Shown here piece after piece: positions 43,838 to 52,906 of a DNA stretch of 64,000 nt (position 1 is the first letter of the stretch; each line of letters starts with the position of its first letter). The stretch is from Paenibacillus alkalitolerans (GTDB lineage Bacteria; Bacillota; Bacilli; Paenibacillales; YIM-B00363). Below the pieces are notes generated by a model that was given only the letters and a program-made list of their open reading frames with translations, did no database searches and was not told the origin of the DNA. Both the position numbers and the translations under genes were made by a program. The stretch is from NCBI RefSeq assembly GCF_016482785.1, contig NZ_JAEMXM010000001.1:372001-436000 (forward strand). Direction: 5' to 3'.

Positions 43838-46012
43838 TTATTTGTCGCCCCACGCCGACAGCTCCATTTCAAAGTCGCTGCTGAAATCGCGGCTGATGGG
43901 CACGACACGGATATTGAACTTCGATAGCCACCATATGGAGTCCGTATTGTTTAAATACGACCCCTCGTATCGATACATACCATTTTCCAACACCTCAACG
44001 AAAGTAAGCTCGGACTTGCATATTCCGTTAAATCCCGGCCCGACCGCTTCTACCTTTACATCATTATGCCATATGGGACCTAATATAATATCCGCCTCAA
44101 ATCGAATCATGGTGAGGCCGATCTTCGTGACCCTCGAAGATGAGACGTCCATCCGCCCGACTCGAACTTCATGCCAATTGTCTCGTATAAATCGTTTGTA
44201 CGCGGCCACCCTGCCGGCGACCTCAAGGTCGTTGACGGCAAAGCAGCTTCCGCGTCTCATGATAGGAACATATAACTTATTCCAGTAGTCGTTTACCATT
44301 CGATGTGTATTGAATTTCGGAGCCAGCGTACAGATCGATTCCTTCATCATGGCAACCCATTCTGTTGGAACTCCATGTTCATCGCGCGAGTAGTAAGTTG
44401 TTGCGATCCTTTTCTCTAATAGTTCGTATAAAATTGTACTATCCGAGCAAGCGCGCTCCTCGCCGTTTCCTTCCGTTCCTCTTTCAATGGCCCAACCGTT
44501 GCGGCCGTTATACCCTTCGTTCCACCATCCGTCTAGTATGCTGCAGTTCAGAACTCCGTTTATAGCCGCCTTTTGCCCGCTTGTTCCGCTTGCTTCCATC
44601 GGTTTCACCGGGGTATTGAGCCATACGTCCACACCTTGTACCAAATGTTTCGCTTTTTCCATGTCATAGTTCTCTACAACGAAAATTCGTCCTTTGAAGC
44701 GCTCCGACTTCGACACTTCTACGATTTTCTTAATGAGTTCTTGCCCCGGCCGGTCGGATGGATGAGCTTTGCCGGCAAAAACAAAACATACGGGCCGCAA
44801 AAGATCGTTAACGATGCGATCCAAACGTTCCAAGTCTTCAAACAGTAAATATGCCCTCTTATACGTAGCGAATCGTCTAGCGAACCCGACAATTAACAAA
44901 TTCCCGGCGGAGGAAGAGTCAAGTGGAAGTCCCAGCCTTTCGATCATGACGGCTTGGTTTCGCCGGTGCCTCTCCCACAACGTATGAGATGGAATCTCTC
45001 TTACCGGCATCCATGTTTTCGGATCCGATAAGTTCGTCTCCCATCGAAAACCAAGATAACGGTCGAACAGCTCCTTCATGCCCGGCGACAACCATGTGCC
45101 AATATGGATGCCGTTCGTGATCGAAGTAACCGGAATATCCTCCTGTGGAATATGAGGCATCCAACGATGAAGCAATTCCTTGGTTACTTCTTCGTGGAGC
45201 TTGCTTACCCCGTTTACTTTCGACGATACCGTTACCGCAAGGCGGGTCATATTAAAAACGTCGCCGATTCGACCCAATGCCAGCACCTTATCCCGGTCTG
45301 CTCCAAGCTGCCAATAAAAATCCCCGAAATAGCGATCCATCATCTCCAAGCTGAATACATCATGCCCTGCCGGAACCGGAGTGTGGGTAGTAAATAATGT
45401 ACTCGCTTTCACTGCTTCCAGCGCCGTATCGAAAGCAACACCCTCGGCAGAATATTCTCGTATCCGTTCCAATGTCAAGAAAGCGGAATGTCCTTCGTTT
45501 AAATGCCATACCCCCGGTTGAATTCCTAGAGCGCGCAGCAATCTAACGCCGCCGATGCCAAGAATGATTTCCTGACGAATCCGCGTGTCTTGGTCGCCTG
45601 GGTAAAGGTGATCGGTCAAGCGACGGTCTTGCTCGTTATTTAGCTCCACATCCGAAGATAAGAGATACACCGTAACCCGCCCGACTTTCATGGACCAAGC
45701 GGTAAGGACGACTTTTCTATCGGCAATCGGGACTTCTATATATACTGGACGGCCCTCTTGATTTAGAACGGGTGCAACAGGAGATTTTGCCGTATCGATC
45801 TTAGGAAAGAGATGTTCCTGTACCCCGTGCTCGCGAATCCGTTGTTGGAAATAACCTTTGCTGTAAAAAATGCCGACCCCGATCAGAGGGAGATTCAGAT
45901 CGTTCGCAGCCTTGATGTGATCACCTGCCAATACGCCAAGGCCGCCGGAATAGATCGGCATCGATTCGTCAATACCGAATTCCGCGGAAAAATAAGCCAC
46001 ACAGTCGGACAT
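43838..46012 (-). CDS. glgP: alpha-glucan (glycogen/starch) phosphorylase, short form
   Basis: A 724-residue GT35 phosphorylase. The pyridoxal-phosphate Lys is in EASGTSGQKAAINGVLNCSI (near residue 480); WHLNEGHSAFLTLER and TNGIHIGTWL are also family motifs. It releases glucose 1-phosphate from glycogen or dextrins in the cytoplasm. Long-form relatives carry a DUF3417 domain of ~100 residues before VAYFSAEFGIDESMPIYSGG; here translation starts six residues before it, at ATG 46012 with GGGTGAGG upstream. No DUF3417 piece is found in the 150 bases upstream, so that domain is truly absent. The last ~120 residues resemble a beta-sandwich tail. Confidence 0.88.
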   Translation of the reverse strand: MSDCVAYFSAEFGIDESMPIYSGGLGVLAGDHIKAANDLNLPLIGVGIFYSKGYFQQRIREHGVQEHLFPKIDTAKSPVAPVLNQEGRPVYIEVPIADRKVVLTAWSMKVGRVTVYLLSSDVELNNEQDRRLTDHLYPGDQDTRIRQEIILGIGGVRLLRALGIQPGVWHLNEGHSAFLTLERIREYSAEGVAFDTALEAVKASTLFTTHTPVPAGHDVFSLEMMDRYFGDFYWQLGADRDKVLALGRIGDVFNMTRLAVTVSSKVNGVSKLHEEVTKELLHRWMPHIPQEDIPVTSITNGIHIGTWLSPGMKELFDRYLGFRWETNLSDPKTWMPVREIPSHTLWERHRRNQAVMIERLGLPLDSSSAGNLLIVGFARRFATYKRAYLLFEDLERLDRIVNDLLRPVCFVFAGKAHPSDRPGQELIKKIVEVSKSERFKGRIFVVENYDMEKAKHLVQGVDVWLNTPVKPMEASGTSGQKAAINGVLNCSILDGWWNEGYNGRNGWAIERGTEGNGEERACSDSTILYELLEKRIATTYYSRDEHGVPTEWVAMMKESICTLAPKFNTHRMVNDYWNKLYVPIMRRGSCFAVNDLEVAGRVAAYKRFIRDNWHEVRVGRMDVSSSRVTKIGLTMIRFEADIILGPIWHNDVKVEAVGPGFNGICKSELTFVEVLENGMYRYEGSYLNNTDSIWWLSKFNIRVVPISRDFSSDFEMELSAWGDK

Positions 46013-46102
46013 TACCTCACCCCAAGTTCCTTCTTTCGTTCATTACACCATATGCGCAGCCTCCTATATGTGCTTATGCCCACCGAAACCGTTTCCGGTT
46101 CA

Positions 46103-46131
46103 TGAAAAAAAGCTTGGATTAACCAAGCTTT
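46103..46131 (-). terminator. terminator of the Tad-type VII operon
   Basis: AAAGCTTGG and CCAAGCTTT form a perfect 9-bp stem with an ATTAA loop; on the minus strand it is followed by TTTTTTCATG. It lies about 33 bases after the stop of the last operon gene (46164) and just upstream of glgP. Confidence 0.88.
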
Positions 46132-46163
46132 CATTGAGCGCATATTTTTGTCACCAGACATAT

Positions 46164-48827
46164 TTAATTGTTCAAATCGTCGTACATGGAGCCATGAACG
46201 GTGACATTGATCTCGTCCAATGTCCGTACCCCTTTCAGCGTGCCGAGAGTACGGTAAGCATGCTGCTCCCGATCCAATGCGACGTCCGCTATCCATGCTC
46301 TTACGTAGTAAGTTCCGTTTGGCATGTTGGCATGAGTATAAACATTGAGGTTATCTTTGTTGATGACAATACTTACCCTCGTCGTTTCCGTGATTTTGTA
46401 CATATGCTGCCCGCTTTTAACATATTCAACATAGCGATAATTGCTCTCGCTTTCCTGCGTGCGCGAGTCGCCGTAGCCCTCCATCGCCTTCTTCCAGGAG
46501 GGATGGGAGTCGCTGCCCTTTGCCTCTGAATGCTCCAACTCCTCCACTTTCTTGCTGTAACGGGACTCGTCGTCGGTTCGGTCGAGCACGATGAGCAGCA
46601 CCTGCCCGTCAACGCCTTTATTGTTTTCGGCTGTCAGGATGCCTGTTTTGCGCTCGAAGCCTCCCCCGCTTGGCGAGAGCGGTTCGTTACGGATGTTGAC
46701 GGCAGCCTTCTTGCTGTTGATATACATCAAATCCGTTTCGTACCGGAACGAATCGATCACTGCGTCGACAAGATCCTTGTGATCCTGAGTGTCCGCCGGA
46801 GTCGGCTTGAACGTGACCGTCTCAACAGTGAACGTGTACGTTCCCGCCGGATTGAAATAATACCCGGACTTGATCGGATAATCATACTTCTGCAGCTCGC
46901 GGTCGGTGGCGAATACGGCCCTGTCATACAACGGCTTTCGGTTCGAATTATCGCTCGCCGCGGTCCGGGATTGCTCGTAATCGCGGGCCATGGCCCGCTC
47001 TGCTTTCCATCCGACCACACCGGAAGCCTGCTCCGTAAACGTCCGACGATACTGTCCGTCCACCGGTGTCCATCCGTACTTGTTTCCGTTCTCATCCAGA
47101 TGGTGCATCCAACGGATGACATAGAACGGGTACGGTTCATTTTGCCAGAATAACTTCTTGGTCTTCGATGCCAAGTCGTTCTGCTCGATTTCCTCTTTAT
47201 ATTTCATCTCAGGCAAATTTTCGCGTCCGTTATAAACGAATGTCTCGAACCATCTGAAGTCCGTACCGGAGTCGAACGGCGCTGTGACGGTTTCGGATTT
47301 TGTTCGCTTCTCGCAGTTTCCATTCGCGTCGCAGGAGGCGTTATAATCATACTCGTATGTTCTGCTTACCTCACCTGAATAGGAAACCGAACCGCTTTTA
47401 AGAATCGAATTGCCGGGGTCAGCCAAGTTGCTCCACTGGCGGCCGATCGGATCATCTCCAAAATCCTTTCGTTTAACGGTTGCATGGAAAATCGGGTTCC
47501 TCTCGATCGTTTCGCTGTCTTCATTCACCGGCGGATTGCCTGTGACTTTGTCATCCCGGAGCAGGCCCGGCGTATCGTTGGTCACGTCTAGTGCGCCTGT
47601 CGCATTGCCGGACCACCGGCCTTGCGGCAGATTGAGCTGGGCGGTGATCGGATTGCCGTTCATCAGCGGAAAATTCACTTTTCTGGAAAGCACATCGTAA
47701 TCGAGCTTGATCGGCGTAATCAGCTTGATAGCCTTCGGCTGCGAATCCAAGCTGTTGTTGCCCATGTATTCCTCTTGCAAACTGCGGTCCTCGTTCACAT
47801 CAAATCTAATCCGAACGTCACTGTCAGGCATGATGAAGCTCGCATATAGCACCGCTTCGCCGTTCGCGCCGATCGTCAACTCGCCGGACTTCTTATTTGA
47901 AGTACCATCGAAAGACGCCGTCAGCGGTGTCCCGTCGCTCGTTTCAATCCTCCAGCGGAAGCTGGGTTTTACGTCTTTCTTGAACGAAGACTTCACCCTG
48001 ACCCCGACTCGCACGTGCTTTCCTGCTATCGCCCCTGAAGGCAGCAATTCGAACGACGCATCCAGATCGGCAACGAGAACAAATGGCGCAATCGGAATGT
48101 TCAGATAAGTTATCCCGCCGTAAACACTCCTGATATAAACGGTCCCAAGTCCCCAAGACCGCATCGTCGGCGGCTGAAGGATATGGACGTAATCAATCCA
48201 GTCGCCGCCATTTCTTGGCTTGGCATTGCGAGTATATACGGTGCGGTCCTTAAATTCCGAATTTTTATTCCCGTACATGAAATTGCTATACGTTTGGCCG
48301 CTGCCGAAAGCATAATTTAAACCGGTAATGATCGCGTTCTCGAGCGTACCGCCATTCTCGTCTTCGTAGAGGTCGAATGCACCTTTGCTGATTTTATAAC
48401 TTTCCTTAACGTCGGCGTTTCCCCAGGGCGACCGGATCAAGTCGAAATCCTGAATCTTAATCCCGCTCCAACCGGCGTCCCATGGAAACTCCATATTGGG
48501 AAAAGACTCGCCAATTCTGCTATAGCCGGAGTATCTGAATAAACGGACTCCTTTATGGGTCAACTCCGTACCGTGGGGAGAACCGTAAACGATGTCCCCG
48601 TGTTTCGTGCCACCTTCCGTCCGCAGCATCACTTTGAACGAACCTTTTGCGGTGCTCTTGGGAAAGTAGTTCAATCTATGGTAGAGCTCCTCCATATCCT
48701 TATTGCTTTGTTCACGTATGGCATTCGCATCCTCATCGCCGGCAGTGACGGCCGATTGGACGAAGGAAGCAGGAAAAAGACCGTATAGGAGCAGGAAGGC
48801 GATTGTAAGAGCGGCGTATTTCCTCAT
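46164..48827 (-). CDS. large secreted protein of unknown function, last gene of the Tad-type VII operon
   Basis: An 887-residue protein with an N-terminal signal peptide (YAALTIAFLLLYGLFPASFV, cleavage near residue 28). Residues about 275-370 look like a CARDB/Ig-like beta domain (VRVGVRVKSSFKKDVKPSFR; IRFDVNEDRSLQEEYMGNN). The rest is Asn/Tyr/Asp-rich and beta-rich with no catalytic motif that I recognise, and a CxxxxxC pair near residue 510 (CDANGNCEKRT). No LPXTG, S-layer or membrane anchor is seen. Its place, eight bases after the stalk-domain gene, makes it a candidate surface component or substrate of the secretion system. Confidence 0.65.
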   Translation of the reverse strand: MRKYAALTIAFLLLYGLFPASFVQSAVTAGDEDANAIREQSNKDMEELYHRLNYFPKSTAKGSFKVMLRTEGGTKHGDIVYGSPHGTELTHKGVRLFRYSGYSRIGESFPNMEFPWDAGWSGIKIQDFDLIRSPWGNADVKESYKISKGAFDLYEDENGGTLENAIITGLNYAFGSGQTYSNFMYGNKNSEFKDRTVYTRNAKPRNGGDWIDYVHILQPPTMRSWGLGTVYIRSVYGGITYLNIPIAPFVLVADLDASFELLPSGAIAGKHVRVGVRVKSSFKKDVKPSFRWRIETSDGTPLTASFDGTSNKKSGELTIGANGEAVLYASFIMPDSDVRIRFDVNEDRSLQEEYMGNNSLDSQPKAIKLITPIKLDYDVLSRKVNFPLMNGNPITAQLNLPQGRWSGNATGALDVTNDTPGLLRDDKVTGNPPVNEDSETIERNPIFHATVKRKDFGDDPIGRQWSNLADPGNSILKSGSVSYSGEVSRTYEYDYNASCDANGNCEKRTKSETVTAPFDSGTDFRWFETFVYNGRENLPEMKYKEEIEQNDLASKTKKLFWQNEPYPFYVIRWMHHLDENGNKYGWTPVDGQYRRTFTEQASGVVGWKAERAMARDYEQSRTAASDNSNRKPLYDRAVFATDRELQKYDYPIKSGYYFNPAGTYTFTVETVTFKPTPADTQDHKDLVDAVIDSFRYETDLMYINSKKAAVNIRNEPLSPSGGGFERKTGILTAENNKGVDGQVLLIVLDRTDDESRYSKKVEELEHSEAKGSDSHPSWKKAMEGYGDSRTQESESNYRYVEYVKSGQHMYKITETTRVSIVINKDNLNVYTHANMPNGTYYVRAWIADVALDREQHAYRTLGTLKGVRTLDEINVTVHGSMYDDLNN

Positions 48828-48835
48828 GAGTTCAC

Positions 48836-49636
48836 CTACTTCTTATAGATCGATACGTCTATCCCCTCATACGGCGCCGAAATGACATAGATCTTATAGT
48901 TATCGTCTTCGTATATTTTCAATTCCAGCCGTTTATCGATCGTGTCAGGTGTTTTGGTCCGGACATATTTCATCGCATCATCGACCGTATCGCTATCAAT
49001 CTGTGAACGAAGGATGGCGTCCACTTCTTTAACTTGCATTTCATAATCGGCGCCGATCTTATCGAGTTCAATGAGCAGCATCAGAAGCGCGGATTCCTTG
49101 TCATCCGGATCGTGACCTTTCTCGATATTCAGCTCGGAACCGGTATTATGATAGACGGTAAAGCCGTAAATATCTTCCTTGTCGCCTTGCTCGTCTTTGA
49201 TCCCCGACGTGTCGATATAAACCGTGTTGATTTTCTTATCCCAATTGACGGTCGCTCCAAGCGCTTCGCTGACGAAGCGGATGGGTACGTATGTCCTCTT
49301 ATTCTTTAGTAAGGCGGCCGTGTCCATCTTACGGATTTCCCCGTTCAAGGTGTACGAGGTTTTGCCGGTGACAAGCGATAAGGTTTTGGACACAATCTCA
49401 ATGGTGACGGTTTTCGACTTGTTGTTCCAGCCCACTTTGGCGCCGAGCGCTTCGCTCACGAAGCGAAGCGGCACCTGCGCCCTTCCGTTATTGTCGATGA
49501 ACGGCGCGGCGTCCCTCACATCGATACGATCGCCGTTAACGACGATCCGCAGCGGCAAGTTCGCAGCAAGAGACAATGCGGGCAGCGACGAAAGGACAAT
49601 AAAGAGCGCGGCAAGGAAAGCTGCTGTTTTCTTCAT
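48836..49636 (-). CDS. secreted protein with copper-amine-oxidase-type stalk domain
   Basis: A 266-residue protein. ATG 49636 (GGAAGGGGG upstream) opens a signal peptide MKKTAAFLAALFIVLSSLPA. Residues about 28-145 hold two copies of the stalk-domain repeat, each with VPLRFVSEALGAKVGWN or VPIRFVSEALGATVNWD, known in Paenibacillaceae as a wall/matrix-associated module (Cu_amine_oxidN1). No oxidase domain follows; the last ~110 residues (INTVYIDTSGIKDEQGDKED onward) are unassigned. It probably sits in the cell wall and may support the secretion apparatus. Confidence 0.75.
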   Translation of the reverse strand: MKKTAAFLAALFIVLSSLPALSLAANLPLRIVVNGDRIDVRDAAPFIDNNGRAQVPLRFVSEALGAKVGWNNKSKTVTIEIVSKTLSLVTGKTSYTLNGEIRKMDTAALLKNKRTYVPIRFVSEALGATVNWDKKINTVYIDTSGIKDEQGDKEDIYGFTVYHNTGSELNIEKGHDPDDKESALLMLLIELDKIGADYEMQVKEVDAILRSQIDSDTVDDAMKYVRTKTPDTIDKRLELKIYEDDNYKIYVISAPYEGIDVSIYKK

Positions 49637-49653
49637 GATTATCCCCCTTCCAG

Positions 49654-50400
49654 TCACATGCTCGTATTTGACAGCGAATAATGCTGCTTGAGGTCCAAGA
49701 GATAGGCTACATATGCGCCGAGCAGCGCCGCTTCTTCAATGACGCCGTTCGATGCCAGCATAACCTTCAGCAGAACCTGCTCGAAGCTTTCGGCGATCAA
49801 GGCGTCCTGAATCAGCGGTCTCCGGTTCAACAGCGCGACGTCGACAACGCCGAACAGCCACTCCATGTAACCTGGCGCCATGGAGAAAAGAGGCTGTGCT
49901 ATGTACAAGGACTGTCCGGGCTGTAAGCCGCTTGACGGATCCCCCTCAAGTTCTTGCTCATGCTGCGCAAGATATCCCGCATACGACCGTTCCGCCGTAC
50001 GAATGCGCGCGATGATCCCGTCGTTGCCGCCGGCGGCCGCCGCCTGCGCTTCGAGAAAGCAGAACGCGCCTACAATATCGGCCGCCGCCTGCCGCCCCCA
50101 GCGACGCAGATGCGTCATTGCCGCCTCCGTCGCTTCCTCCAGTGTCTTGACCTTATCGAGATCTTCACTAAGTTGATTGACGATCGTTTCGGTGTTGAGC
50201 CAGTCCCTTGCATATGACTGCGCATAGCTGGGGAACCCGATCCACTTGTTTTGGAACAAAAAAGACAACTCTTTGGACGCATCCGGCTTGAGCCGCGAAG
50301 AACCGTCCTCCGCCGTTTCCAGCAATTGTTCCGAATAGGCTTCGATCTTCATCGGATCCTGCAAATCTTCCATACCTAGCATTTGCAAAGTGATAGACAT
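49654..50400 (-). CDS. helical protein of unknown function in the Tad-type VII operon
   Basis: A 248-residue protein from ATG 50400; a TTG at 50421 would add seven residues. It is mostly alpha-helical, acidic and without signal peptide or obvious membrane helix, so it is probably cytoplasmic. Distinct segments are RRWGRQAAADIVGAFCFLEA near the middle and a C-terminal hydrophobic helix pair (EAALLGAYVAYLLDLKQ). I recognise no family. It follows the toxin-like gene and its membrane partner, so a chaperone or second immunity role is possible but unsupported. Confidence 0.55.
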   Translation of the reverse strand: MSITLQMLGMEDLQDPMKIEAYSEQLLETAEDGSSRLKPDASKELSFLFQNKWIGFPSYAQSYARDWLNTETIVNQLSEDLDKVKTLEEATEAAMTHLRRWGRQAAADIVGAFCFLEAQAAAAGGNDGIIARIRTAERSYAGYLAQHEQELEGDPSSGLQPGQSLYIAQPLFSMAPGYMEWLFGVVDVALLNRRPLIQDALIAESFEQVLLKVMLASNGVIEEAALLGAYVAYLLDLKQHYSLSNTSM

Positions 50401-50421
50401 CCGGTAAACACTCCCATCCAA

Positions 50422-51066
50422 TTATTTTTTAATAGTACGGCCGTTCCTCCTCCGAACGGGCCGCGTGTCCGGCTCCCAATTCGGGTCTTCCGCCTTGATC
50501 CAACCGGAATAAACGACCAGCAGGATATAAATCGATACGGGTACGAATACCAGGGTTATAAAAAACGGGAGCATATCTGGAAAATGATCGGAGAAGAGCT
50601 GACTAAGCCCGTAACCGATCGAGCCCGCGACACCGCCGCCGATCAGCCCTGCCGCAAAGATGATTTTTCCGGCTCGCGTTCTGGGGTAGAGCACTTCTTG
50701 AAAAATGGTTCGCCTGTACCGGTAACCGATGTAAGCGACAATTACGTTTAAAAGAAGGAGACCGACGGCAAGCACCGGTCCGGCGCCCCACGATCGCCAT
50801 ACGATGCCCAGAAGACACGCAACGAGCAGATTCATTTCCGAGATGAAGAAGAGAACTCTGCGTTTCGGAGACCGTTCGATCGCTCTTGTCAGCTTCAAGA
50901 CAAGGACAAGCAGCACGTTCAACAGAACGACTGTGAATACAACCGTGCCGATGCCCGGCGACCAGTCCGGAATGACGGCCATAAGCAAGGCGAATAAGGC
51001 AGGTGCGAACAATGCAAAGAAATAGATCGCATTGTAATTGGTTGCCGCGGGCCCGCTTTTCGTCAT
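50422..51066 (-). CDS. six-helix membrane protein, possible immunity partner
   Basis: A 214-residue polytopic membrane protein with about six helices (near residues 10-32, 36-58, 70-93, 95-115, 132-157 and 163-188) and a basic C-terminal tail. GGGAGGTG precedes the ATG. It lies 14 bases after the glycine-zipper protein gene. In Staphylococcus aureus, the membrane-depolarising type VII toxin TspA is followed by a polytopic immunity protein, TsaI; the same order is seen here, although sequence similarity to TsaI is not apparent. Alternatively it is a structural membrane part of the secretion system. Confidence 0.6.
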   Translation of the reverse strand: MTKSGPAATNYNAIYFFALFAPALFALLMAVIPDWSPGIGTVVFTVVLLNVLLVLVLKLTRAIERSPKRRVLFFISEMNLLVACLLGIVWRSWGAGPVLAVGLLLLNVIVAYIGYRYRRTIFQEVLYPRTRAGKIIFAAGLIGGGVAGSIGYGLSQLFSDHFPDMLPFFITLVFVPVSIYILLVVYSGWIKAEDPNWEPDTRPVRRRNGRTIKK

Positions 51067-51080
51067 GAAGGCACCTCCCT

Positions 51081-52097
51081 CTAAAATAGCGACTTGATTC
51101 CGCCGATGACACTGCTCGCCGCTTTGCCGACCGCTTCAATGCCTTTGTTCACTTTGTCTTTCGCCCAATCCGTAGCCGCTTTACCCGCTTTCGTGTTTAA
51201 AGCGAGGCCGATCCCGACGCCGGCAACGAATCCGACAGCCGTTCCGAGTCCCGGGACCACCGATCCGAACGCTGCTCCGGCCGCAGCCGCGGCGCCCATC
51301 CCGATCGCGGTGCTTGCGGCCGTCGTTCCTACCATGACTCCCGTTTCTACGATGAGATCCGACGCAAATTCGGTGCTGGCAAGTCCGTTATCCTTATGCT
51401 TGCCCCAGCCGTAATCGTAGACGCTGACTCCCATCGTGGCCGCAGCTCCCAGGATACCCCCGCCTTTCAGCGAGTTTTTCCATGCCTTGGAGTTCATAAT
51501 GTTATAGTTGCTGCTCAATTTGCTCACTACGCCGGTCTTCATATCCAGGTATTTGGCAACCTTGGAATTATCCAGCCTGTACCTTGTGCCGGTAAGCCCT
51601 TCTCTTGTGCGCCAAGCCGCGTATCTTTTATCCCAGAATCCGGTCGCGCTCCTCGCTCCGTAGACGTGAACGTAATTTCCGTTCACTTTGAACTTATAGC
51701 CCTTATACCAGGAATATAAGCCGATCCCGACATCTTGATAAAGATCCCACGCCCGCTTGTACCAATCTCTGATGATCGATTTTCCGTAATCTCTAGCCAT
51801 CTGCGACCGCTGCTCCGCCAACAAATATTCCTCGCCGGCATCGATCAATGCGGTTGCCTTGCCGCCAAGCTTCTCGCCGATCGCCACGCCAAGCGAGACG
51901 ATCTCGGACAGCAGCTTCTCGACGGAAGCCGCCTTGGCTCGTACATGGGATTCGTGATAGCTGCTCTCCGTACTCCGGACGAGACTGCTGACATCCTTGT
52001 AAACTCCCGAAACGGCCTTCTCCAGCGGAGTATTCAACTTCTGCATCCCTTCGGCCAGTCCCAGCACTTTGTTCGGGTCGACTTTGATGACTGTCAT
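51081..52097 (-). CDS. toxin-like type VII substrate with C-terminal glycine zipper
   Basis: A 338-residue protein. Residues 1-110 are helical (DPNKVLGLAEGMQKLNTPLE; VEKLLSEIVSLGVAIGEKLG), like the N-terminal targeting region of LXG/WXG-type type VII substrates, though without the LXG motif. A middle Tyr/Trp-rich segment (residues ~125-200) follows. The C-terminal third is a long hydrophobic, Gly/Ala-rich stretch (GMGAAAAAGAAFGSVVPGLG, then TAVGFVAGVGIGLAL) that fits a membrane-inserting glycine zipper. AAGGAAG precedes ATG 52097. With the adjacent multi-helix membrane gene this suggests a pore-forming toxin and its immunity protein; no enzymatic motif is visible. Confidence 0.6.
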   Translation of the reverse strand: MTVIKVDPNKVLGLAEGMQKLNTPLEKAVSGVYKDVSSLVRSTESSYHESHVRAKAASVEKLLSEIVSLGVAIGEKLGGKATALIDAGEEYLLAEQRSQMARDYGKSIIRDWYKRAWDLYQDVGIGLYSWYKGYKFKVNGNYVHVYGARSATGFWDKRYAAWRTREGLTGTRYRLDNSKVAKYLDMKTGVVSKLSSNYNIMNSKAWKNSLKGGGILGAAATMGVSVYDYGWGKHKDNGLASTEFASDLIVETGVMVGTTAASTAIGMGAAAAAGAAFGSVVPGLGTAVGFVAGVGIGLALNTKAGKAATDWAKDKVNKGIEAVGKAASSVIGGIKSLF

Positions 52098-52183
52098 GGG
52101 TTCACTTCCTTTCCCTGCATGAATCTATTTTCGAACGGACCTGTCGTCAGGCTCCGATTTTTTTTTGGGTCAAGATGTGGGAA

Positions 52184-52218
52184 AGCGCGGCAATGCGCGA
52201 AGCGCGCTATGCCGCGCC
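52184..52218 (-). terminator. strong hairpin between WXG100 and toxin-like genes
   Basis: GCGCGGCA-x2-GCGC and its complement (GCGCgcTATGCCGCGC) form a long GC-rich stem after the second WXG100 gene; downstream on the minus strand is TTTCCC, without a full U-tract. It is a partial terminator or mRNA-stabilising stem that would give more WXG100 protein than downstream products. Confidence 0.6.
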
Positions 52219-52228
52219 GATGATTGCA

Positions 52229-52522
52229 TTATCTGCGTCGAAGCTGATTGGCAATGTCTCTTTCATGCTGTTCCTTGATATCGGCAATTTTGTTCAACTG
52301 AATGCTGATGTTGTCTACGCATTCGACCATCTTGTCAAAGTTGGGCTTGAGCAGCTCGAACTCGTCTACGAACGCCTTCGCGGAATCGCCTTGCCACCAG
52401 CCTTCGACGGCCTTAATTTCGCGGTGAAGCTGATTCACGAGGTCTTTTGCATTGTGGCCTTTGTTCTTGATCGAGTTTGCGACGCCTCTAGCCTGATCGG
52501 GACTGAACGCTTGATTTACCAT
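52229..52522 (-). CDS. WXG100-family secreted protein (second copy)
   Basis: A 97-residue helical-hairpin protein. ATG 52522 (MVNQAFSPDQARGV) is chosen over the GTG at 52531, which lies inside the AGGAGGTGA ribosome binding site. The turn motif is AVEGWWQGDSAKAF (WQG as the WxG). Two long helices flank it, as in EsxA/ESAT-6. No YxxxD/E export signal is seen near the C-terminus, so export may need its partner at 52560-52874, with which it probably forms a heterodimer. Confidence 0.88.
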   Translation of the reverse strand: MVNQAFSPDQARGVANSIKNKGHNAKDLVNQLHREIKAVEGWWQGDSAKAFVDEFELLKPNFDKMVECVDNISIQLNKIADIKEQHERDIANQLRRR

Positions 52523-52559
52523 AAGTTTCACCTCCTTTCAAGCTGCGCATGGAATGACG

Positions 52560-52874
52560 TTAAGGCACCCGCTGCTTATTGGCCTGGCGCCTCCGTTCTT
52601 CCTCCGCCTTGCGCCGCCTTTCGTCGTCGGCGGCCTGCACTTCTCCCGCGAGTCCGCTAAGCTGGGTTGACAGGCTGTCCAGCTTGGATGAGAGCTTGCT
52701 GATATCGGCATCGATCTCGGCATAGGACTGCCGGGTCGCATTGCCCGCATCGCCCTTCCACCAGTCGGATGAGCCGTTCATTTCCTTCAAATACTTGCCC
52801 GCTTCGCGGCGGATATCGCCTGCGGCGGTGCTTACGGCCGTAGCTTTGCTTCGAATCTCTGCCGGTGTAGGCAT
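52560..52874 (-). CDS. WXG100-family secreted protein (first copy)
   Basis: A 104-residue protein with the WxG turn in SSDWWKGDAGNATRQ, two helices, and YAEID, which fits the YxxxD pattern used in type VII export, although it lies soon after the turn rather than at the end. The C-terminal 20 residues are very charged (DDERRRKAEEERRRQANK). GGAGGAG precedes the ATG. It lies directly downstream of the secretion ATPase gene (33 bases) and next to a second WXG100 gene; the two are the likely EsxA/EsxB-like pair. Confidence 0.88.
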   Translation of the reverse strand: MPTPAEIRSKATAVSTAAGDIRREAGKYLKEMNGSSDWWKGDAGNATRQSYAEIDADISKLSSKLDSLSTQLSGLAGEVQAADDERRRKAEEERRRQANKQRVP

Positions 52875-52906
52875 GATTTACTCCTCCTTTCTTACCGCAA
52901 GATGAA

